This document shows, piece after piece, positions 59,007 to 64,000 of a DNA stretch of 64,000 bases. Under the pieces are notes generated by a model. The model saw only the letters and a list, made by a program, of their open reading frames with translations, made no database searches and had not been told where the DNA came from. How positions within the stretch are numbered: position 1 is the first letter of the stretch; every line of letters begins with the position of its first letter. Source of the DNA: Roseitalea sp. (GTDB lineage Bacteria; Pseudomonadota; Alphaproteobacteria; Rhizobiales; Rhizobiaceae); NCBI GenBank assembly GCA_017642895.1, contig JAEPON010000009.1:62001-126000 (forward strand), written 5' to 3'. The translations under genes were made by a program, and so were the position numbers.

Positions 59007-60110
59007 ATGTCAGAACTGGCGCTGAGATCTGTATCCAAGAGCTTTGGAACCGTTGAAGTCATCAAGGGGATCGACCTTGAGATCAAGCACGGCGAGTTTG
59101 TTGTCTTTGTCGGCCCGTCGGGGTGTGGGAAGTCGACCTTACTGCGGATGATCGCTGGACTTGAGGAAATTACCGAAGGCGACCTCGTCATCGGTGGAGT
59201 TGTGTGCAACGAGATCGAGCCCCGCGACCGCGGTGTCGCCATGGTCTTCCAGAATTATGCGCTCTATCCTCATATGAGCGTTTACGACAATGTAGGTTTT
59301 GCTCTGAAGATGAGCAAAACACCCAAAGCCGAGCGTGACAAAAAGATCCGCGAGGCGGCGCGCATTCTACAGATGGAGCATCTGCTTGAACGAAAACCGA
59401 GGCAGCTCTCGGGCGGCCAGCGCCAACGTGTCGCCATCGGTCGCGCGATCGTGCGACAACCCGATGTTTTTCTTTTCGACGAACCACTGTCCAATCTTGA
59501 CGCTTCGCTTCGAGTGAGCATGCGGCAGGAGCTTTCGAGGCTTCACAACGAATTGGGCGCCACCATGATCTACGTGACACACGATCAGGTGGAAGCGATG
59601 ACCATGGCCGACAAGATCATGATCCTCGACGCGGGCAAGGTGCAGCAATATGGCTCGCCGATTGAGCTCTACGCCAATCCAACAAACATCTTTGTGGCCG
59701 GGTTTATCGGGTCTCCGGCGATGAATTTCCTTGATGTCACAGTCAAGTCTGCCCAGGGGGAGGGGGTCGTGGTTCAGGCGGATGGAATTGACGATGTTGC
59801 GGTATCATTGCCGGCAGGTTCAGGAGATGTCCAAACCGGACAGGCGCTGAAGCTGGGGGTGCGACCTCATGCTCTGGAACGCGATGAGACTGGCCCGATA
59901 ACGGGGGTTGTCGAGTTGGTAGAGCGGCTTGGGCACGAGACGATCGTCAACTTCAAACTCAGTTCGGGCGAATCTTGGATGGCCGCATTGGATGGCAATG
60001 TAACACTTGAACTTGATCAGCCTGTTGCCTTTCAGGTCGGTCAAGACAGCTGCCTGCTTTTTGACCGTGGCGGCAATAACGTCCGCGCAAGCGCTCGCAT
60101 GTCTGTTTAG
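59007..60110 (+). CDS. carbohydrate ABC transporter ATP-binding protein (MalK/UgpC type)
   Basis: 367 residues from ATG 59007: Walker A GPSGCGKST, Q-loop FQNYALYPHMSV, signature LSGGQRQRV, Walker B VFLFDEPLSNLDA, H-loop VTHDQVEAM, then the C-terminal regulatory OB-fold domain (MNFLDVTV, LGVRPHAL). The only ATPase for the 49288-51143 permeases in view, so it probably energises that importer. No T-run terminator follows. Confidence 0.95.
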   Translation: MSELALRSVSKSFGTVEVIKGIDLEIKHGEFVVFVGPSGCGKSTLLRMIAGLEEITEGDLVIGGVVCNEIEPRDRGVAMVFQNYALYPHMSVYDNVGFALKMSKTPKAERDKKIREAARILQMEHLLERKPRQLSGGQRQRVAIGRAIVRQPDVFLFDEPLSNLDASLRVSMRQELSRLHNELGATMIYVTHDQVEAMTMADKIMILDAGKVQQYGSPIELYANPTNIFVAGFIGSPAMNFLDVTVKSAQGEGVVVQADGIDDVAVSLPAGSGDVQTGQALKLGVRPHALERDETGPITGVVELVERLGHETIVNFKLSSGESWMAALDGNVTLELDQPVAFQVGQDSCLLFDRGGNNVRASARMSV

Positions 60111-60242
60111 GACGCATATCGGTCATCGGCACTTGCGGCTTCGGCCAAGAAGATGAGAGCGATCCGGATCATGGTGGCCGGCCGGCTTGCTTGGGATACT
60201 CGAGTACGCCAGGAACAATGGCCCGCCCCATGTCAAATATCG

Positions 60243-60965
60243 CTACCTGGTTGAGGGCGCTTCGGTACCTTCGACAAGTTCGTCCAGGATAGCTTTGCAT
60301 TTATTGCCGAGGTGTTGTCCCAAGAGGATCGGAAGGTTTTCCTTGTCACGCTTTTGGAGCGCCTCGAGAATCTGTTCATGTTCGCGCATTGCTTCACTCC
60401 ACCGATCGCGCCGTTTGGTCCGGTTCGCGTGATAGCGTGCCCGCTCGACCCGCGTCGCGAACCTCGAATGGGCCTCAATCAGAGTGGTGTTCCGAGTCGA
60501 AGCCAGAATCGCCGCATGAATCGCCTGATTGCATTCAAAGTAGTCCGGAAGGTCGCGTCGCATGTATGCGGAGTACATCCGATAGTGCAGCTTCTCAATT
60601 TCAGCGATTTCGCCATCCGTGATCCGTTCACACGAGAGCTGGCCGGCGAGCATCTCGAACCCCTGGAGCACCTCGAAGACTTCGCACAATTCTTCGGGTG
60701 TGATCTGCCGCACTCGAGCGCCTCTGTTCGGAAGCAACTCCACCAAGCCATCTGACGCAAGTACCTTGAGTGCCTCCCGGAGGGGCGTGCGGGACACGCC
60801 GAGGCGTTCACAGAGTTCGCGCTCGGGAATGCGATCCCCTTCCTGGAGCATGTCACCGACAAGGTAAGCACGAAGATAATGGAGCAACTCATCGTGCAGC
60901 GATTTCGAATTATCCATGACGTGCTCAGGCTGTACAGCGTGCCGTTCTGAATTCATTTCCTGCAT
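60243..60965 (-). CDS. GntR-family regulator, FCD subfamily
   Basis: 240 residues: winged helix at about 25-90 (QEGDRIPERELCERLGVSRTPLREALKVLASDGLVELLPN region) and FCD domain behind it (FECNQAIHAAILASTRN, REHEQILEALQKRD). GGAGGGG precedes the start. It is divergent from the TctCBA operon, its likely target, with a 233-base intergenic region between. FCD regulators of Tct systems typically respond to carboxylates. Confidence 0.91.
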   Translation of the reverse strand: MQEMNSERHAVQPEHVMDNSKSLHDELLHYLRAYLVGDMLQEGDRIPERELCERLGVSRTPLREALKVLASDGLVELLPNRGARVRQITPEELCEVFEVLQGFEMLAGQLSCERITDGEIAEIEKLHYRMYSAYMRRDLPDYFECNQAIHAAILASTRNTTLIEAHSRFATRVERARYHANRTKRRDRWSEAMREHEQILEALQKRDKENLPILLGQHLGNKCKAILDELVEGTEAPSTR

Positions 60966-61103
60966 AGTGCCCCTCCAGCATCGTCATCATTGGCCGGCCT
61001 CATGCTAGCTCTCGCGGTATCAATGGCCAAGAGACTCTGTTCTCATATGGCCTATTTGGTTGATTGTAGCACGAATTTGGCGAGAAAAGCACATTTTTCA
61101 GAT

Positions 61104-61132
61104 TTGGTTTGTCATAATTGCATTAATATGTA
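61104..61132 (+). promoter_or_regulatory. putative sigma-70 promoter of tctCBA
   Basis: TTGGTT (61104-61109) and TATGTA (61127-61132) with a 17-base spacer, 66 bases before the tctC start, in an AT-rich stretch unlike the surroundings. Confidence 0.4.
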
Positions 61133-61198
61133 ACGCTTCTTCCTCTAGAATGTATGCAGAATGGGCAGACCGCCCTGAACCGACAGGAGAGGCCAAAG

Positions 61199-62188
61199 AT
61201 GAGACTTTCAAAACATACTGTGGCGTTCGGTACATTGCTGCTTGCTGTAACCGTTGCGGCTCCCGCCACCGCCCAGGACTTCCGCCCAGAGAGCGCTGAA
61301 TGCATCGCACCGGCGAAGCCCGGAGGAGGATGGGATCTAACCTGCCGGGCGACGGCCAGGCTGCTCACGGAATTCGATCTGATCGACAGCCCCATGCAAG
61401 TGCGCAACATGCCCGGCGGCGGCGGCGGGGTCGCGTTCATGTACACCGTTGGAGAACAGGGGGAGAATGACGACCTCCTTGTCGCGGCAAGCGGTGGCAC
61501 AACGCTGATGCTGGCACGCGGCGAGCTGCCTGATGTGACTTCGCAAGACGTTCGCTGGGTAGGCGCAATGGGCGCAGACTTCCCGGTGATTGCGGTGCGT
61601 GCTGACGCACCGTGGCAGACCTTGGAGGAATTCCTCCAACAGCTTCGCGACGATCCGCGCAGCATCGTTATGGGGGGCGGCAGCGCCATTGGCGGTACCG
61701 ATCACATTCGTCCGCTGCAACTTGCGCGGGCGGCGGGTATCCAGGACGTTCGTAATCTTCGCTACATCTCGTTTGAAGCGGGCACTGCGGTGACGGAGCT
61801 GCTCGCCGGACGGAGCCATGTCTTCACTGCTGGTGTGTCCGAGATCGCGCCGCAATTCGAGGCCGGCGAAGTCCGGATCCTGGCGGTCATGGCTCCGGAA
61901 CGCCTCCCAGGCGAGTTCAGCGAGATCCCGACCGCGACCGAGCAGGGCTATGACGTGGTCGGTCCGAACTGGCGGGGGTTTTACGCACCTTCAGGAATGT
62001 CCGACGAAGCCTACGACTTCTGGGTTGGTGTACTGGAGCAGATCGAGACCTCGGATGAATGGGCCGACGTCCGGCTGCAGAACGGGCTGGCGCCGCTATG
62101 GATGGCGGGACAGGAGTTTGACGACTACGTGAACTCAGAAGTGGCGACGTTCATCGAGTTCGCGACCGAACTCGGCATCATTGAATGA
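61199..62188 (+). CDS. tctC: tripartite tricarboxylate transporter substrate-binding protein
   Basis: 329 residues from ATG 61199 (GGAGAGG upstream). Signal peptide of about 26 residues (MRLSKHTVAFGTLLLAV, ending PATA). The TctC pattern is visible: CIAPAKPGGGWDLTCRATARLL, NMPGGGGGVAF, and VVGPNWRGFYAPSGM. It captures a carboxylate in the periplasm for the TctAB membrane pair. A C8-C-type cysteine pair (ECIAP, LTCRA) is present. Substrate not readable. Confidence 0.94.
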   Translation: MRLSKHTVAFGTLLLAVTVAAPATAQDFRPESAECIAPAKPGGGWDLTCRATARLLTEFDLIDSPMQVRNMPGGGGGVAFMYTVGEQGENDDLLVAASGGTTLMLARGELPDVTSQDVRWVGAMGADFPVIAVRADAPWQTLEEFLQQLRDDPRSIVMGGGSAIGGTDHIRPLQLARAAGIQDVRNLRYISFEAGTAVTELLAGRSHVFTAGVSEIAPQFEAGEVRILAVMAPERLPGEFSEIPTATEQGYDVVGPNWRGFYAPSGMSDEAYDFWVGVLEQIETSDEWADVRLQNGLAPLWMAGQEFDDYVNSEVATFIEFATELGIIE

Positions 62189-62625
62189 CCGATCGCATTT
62201 CAGGGCTGTTCTTGCTGGGCGTCGGCGTCGCATTTGCGATCGCCGCGCTCCAACTCAGAACGGGCTTCACTTCAGACAATCTCGGCCCCAAAGCCTTCCC
62301 TTTGATCCTCGCAGGAGGCCTCGTCTTTCTCAGCATTTGCCTGCTCCTGCGACCCGGTCGGGGTTTTCGGCCAAGTTGGCCGTCACGATCGGTGGCACTG
62401 GGTCTGTTTTTGGCACTGCTTTCACTCGTCCTCTACGCCAATTTGATCTTGTGGCTGGGTTTTCTTGTCAGCACGGCTCTCGAGGTTTTTGTGCTTTGCC
62501 TGCTCTATCAGGCGCGTCCGCTGCCCGCCGCTGTCGCCGGCGTTCTCACCTCATTGGCGCTGTTCGGCTTGTTCGATTGGCTTCTGGGGCTGCCACTGCC
62601 GAACGGCACGCTGTTCGCAGGTTGA
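62185..62625 (+). CDS. tctB: tripartite tricarboxylate transporter small membrane subunit
   Basis: 146 residues, four hydrophobic helices, with GPKAFPLILAGGLVFLSICLL typical of TctB. The ATG overlaps the tctC stop (ATGA), so translation is coupled. Confidence 0.92.
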   Translation: MTDRISGLFLLGVGVAFAIAALQLRTGFTSDNLGPKAFPLILAGGLVFLSICLLLRPGRGFRPSWPSRSVALGLFLALLSLVLYANLILWLGFLVSTALEVFVLCLLYQARPLPAAVAGVLTSLALFGLFDWLLGLPLPNGTLFAG

Positions 62626-62628
62626 CCG

Positions 62629-64000
62629 ATGGATGCACTGTTCCAACTTGCTGACGGGTTTGCCTATGTTTTCCAGTGGCAAAACCTTCTGATCGTCCTT
62701 TTGGGCTGCGTCATGGGCACGATGATCGGGATGCTGCCTGGTCTGGGAGGGTCCAACGCAATCGCTGTTCTTCTGCCGCTCGTCTTCGCACTCGGGTTGG
62801 AGCCGGCAGCAGCCCTAATCCTCTTTGCGGGAATCTACTATGGCTCCGAATACGGGAATTCGATCTCGGCGATCCTGCTGAACATACCCGGAACGTCCGG
62901 TGCCGTGGCCACGACCTTTGACGGGCACCCCATGGCTCGCGACGGGCGAGCCGGGACGGCACTTGCAATGTCGGCGGTGGCCTCTTTCGTGGGCGGCACG
63001 ATCAGTGTTGTGGGGCTTATGGTTTTCGCACCGCTCCTTGCGCGATGGGCACTTCATTTTGGCCCGGCCGAATATTTCGTCCTGATCGTTTTTGCGCTCA
63101 CAATGGTCTCCGCCCTATCGAAAGGCGATGCCCTCAAAGGGCTGATTTCCGCGATCCTGGGATTGATGGTCGCCACGATTGGTCTGGACCCCAATGGTTC
63201 GACGGCTCGGTTCACCTTCGGATCGGTGAAGCTCTATGATGGGGTCGACTTTGTTGTTGCGATGATCGGTCTCTTTGCCATCGGCGAAGTGTTGATGACG
63301 CTGGAGCGCGTTCGGCAGCGTGATCAACTGGTGACCCTCGTATCGAGGGCCAGCATCAAGCTGTCCGAGATCAAGAAGACCGTCGGTACAATGCTGCGAA
63401 GCTCGGCAATCGGCTTTTTCATCGGCACCCTTCCCGGTGCCGGAGCAACGATCGCCAGCTTCCTCTGTTACATAATGGAAAAGACCTTGACAGGCAGCCG
63501 TGGGACATTCGGAGATGGTGACATCCGCGGTGTTGCCGCGCCGGAATCGGCCAACAACGCGGCGGCGAGCGGGGCCTTCGTACCGCTGTTGACTCTCGGC
63601 ATTCCGGGCAGTGCGACCACGGCTATCATCCTCGTCGCACTGGTGGGACTGAACGTGCGACCCGGCCCTCTCTTGATCGGCAGTAATCCGGAGATTTTCT
63701 GGGGGCTCGTCGCATCGATGTATGTCGGAAACCTGATGCTTCTCGTTTTGAACCTGCCGCTGGTTGGCCTGTTCGTCCGGGTGCTGATGATTCCCCGTTG
63801 GGCGTTGATGCCGGTCGTCGTGGTCGTGAGTTTTGTCGCCATATACTCACTCAACAACAGTTCCTTTGATTTGCTCGTCATGACCGGGCTTGGAATCGGC
63901 GGGTACCTGATGCGGAAACTCGGCTTTCCCATCGCACCCGCAGTTCTCGGTCTCGTCCTGGGCAACCTCCTCGAAGTCAACCTGCGTCAGGCCATTGCTC
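62629..64000 (+). CDS. tctA: tripartite tricarboxylate transporter large membrane subunit (cut by window end)
   Basis: 457 codons visible of a protein normally near 500 residues; no stop before the window end. TctA landmarks are present: MGTMIGMLPGLGGSNAIAVLLPL, FAGIYYGSEYGNSISAILLNIPG, FFIGTLPGAGATIASFLCY and GVAAPESANNAAASGAFVPLLTLGIPGS, the two duplicated glycine-rich transport motifs. Starts at ATG 62629, three bases after the tctB stop. Confidence 0.95.
   Translation, partial: MDALFQLADGFAYVFQWQNLLIVLLGCVMGTMIGMLPGLGGSNAIAVLLPLVFALGLEPAAALILFAGIYYGSEYGNSISAILLNIPGTSGAVATTFDGHPMARDGRAGTALAMSAVASFVGGTISVVGLMVFAPLLARWALHFGPAEYFVLIVFALTMVSALSKGDALKGLISAILGLMVATIGLDPNGSTARFTFGSVKLYDGVDFVVAMIGLFAIGEVLMTLERVRQRDQLVTLVSRASIKLSEIKKTVGTMLRSSAIGFFIGTLPGAGATIASFLCYIMEKTLTGSRGTFGDGDIRGVAAPESANNAAASGAFVPLLTLGIPGSATTAIILVALVGLNVRPGPLLIGSNPEIFWGLVASMYVGNLMLLVLNLPLVGLFVRVLMIPRWALMPVVVVVSFVAIYSLNNSSFDLLVMTGLGIGGYLMRKLGFPIAPAVLGLVLGNLLEVNLRQAIA

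Overview
The window looks like chromosomal DNA of an alphaproteobacterium, probably a member of the Hyphomicrobiales (Rhizobiales). The main reason is a complete alphaproteobacterial general stress response core (PhyR, NepR, EcfG) with HWE-type histidine kinases, embedded in GC-rich, tightly packed operons. No rRNA, tRNA, CRISPR array or intact insertion sequence was found.

Layout. (1) 1-6.1 kb is a redox/envelope block: an orphan Rieske protein, two paralogous ECF sigma factors with extra cysteine motifs (probably metal or redox sensing), two small secreted cysteine proteins, a cytochrome c, a lipoprotein L,D-transpeptidase, a DsbA/ScsC-like thioredoxin-fold protein and a truncated LysR regulator. 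(2) 6.1-22.4 kb is a general stress response island: phyR, nepR-ecfG, csbD-like, DUF2254, DUF1328, Dps, phospholipase D-like, PRC-barrel, AI-2E transporter, DUF883, holin-like, MscS, DUF2383 and DUF992 genes. Nine sites match the EcfG promoter (GGAAC, 16 or 17 bases, CGTT) exactly, including two divergent pairs, one of which is an overlapping palindrome. A 145-bp MITE-like element sits between ecfG and a convergent response regulator and keeps both stop codons intact through its CTAG target duplication. (3) 22.6-28.3 kb is a signalling block: a 1,328-residue GAF/multi-PAS hybrid kinase, a REC-EAL protein and a PilZ protein.

(4) 28.7-64 kb is a run of catabolic and uptake clusters. 28.7-34.4 kb has an aminotransferase, a four-carbon acid sugar kinase and a class II aldolase/decarboxylase, facing two GlxA-type regulators. 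34.6-39.1 kb has a GntR regulator and three dehydrogenases in a translationally coupled operon. 39.2-47.8 kb has a second GntR regulator, two tandem enolase-superfamily dehydratases and a complete peptide-type ABC importer. 47.8-60.1 kb has a carbohydrate-type ABC importer with two near-duplicate binding proteins, each behind the same promoter/operator module, plus an SDR, a Gfo/Idh/MocA oxidoreductase, a cupin, a split Tm-1-like pair (UPF0261 and a TIM-barrel PEP-hydrolase-family protein) and a MocR regulator. 60.2-64 kb has a third GntR regulator and a TctCBA tripartite transporter cut off by the window end.

How it fits together. In the stress island the HWE kinases are candidates for feeding phosphate to PhyR, which would sequester NepR and free EcfG to transcribe the surrounding genes (Dps, envelope and membrane proteins). 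The 28-64 kb region looks like a scavenging locus for hydroxy or sugar acids, with each operon paired with its own regulator. Substrates cannot be read from sequence. The least explained items are the split Tm-1 pair and its neighbours, the aminotransferase-OtnK-OtnC operon without an isomerase, and the six-cysteine ECF pair.
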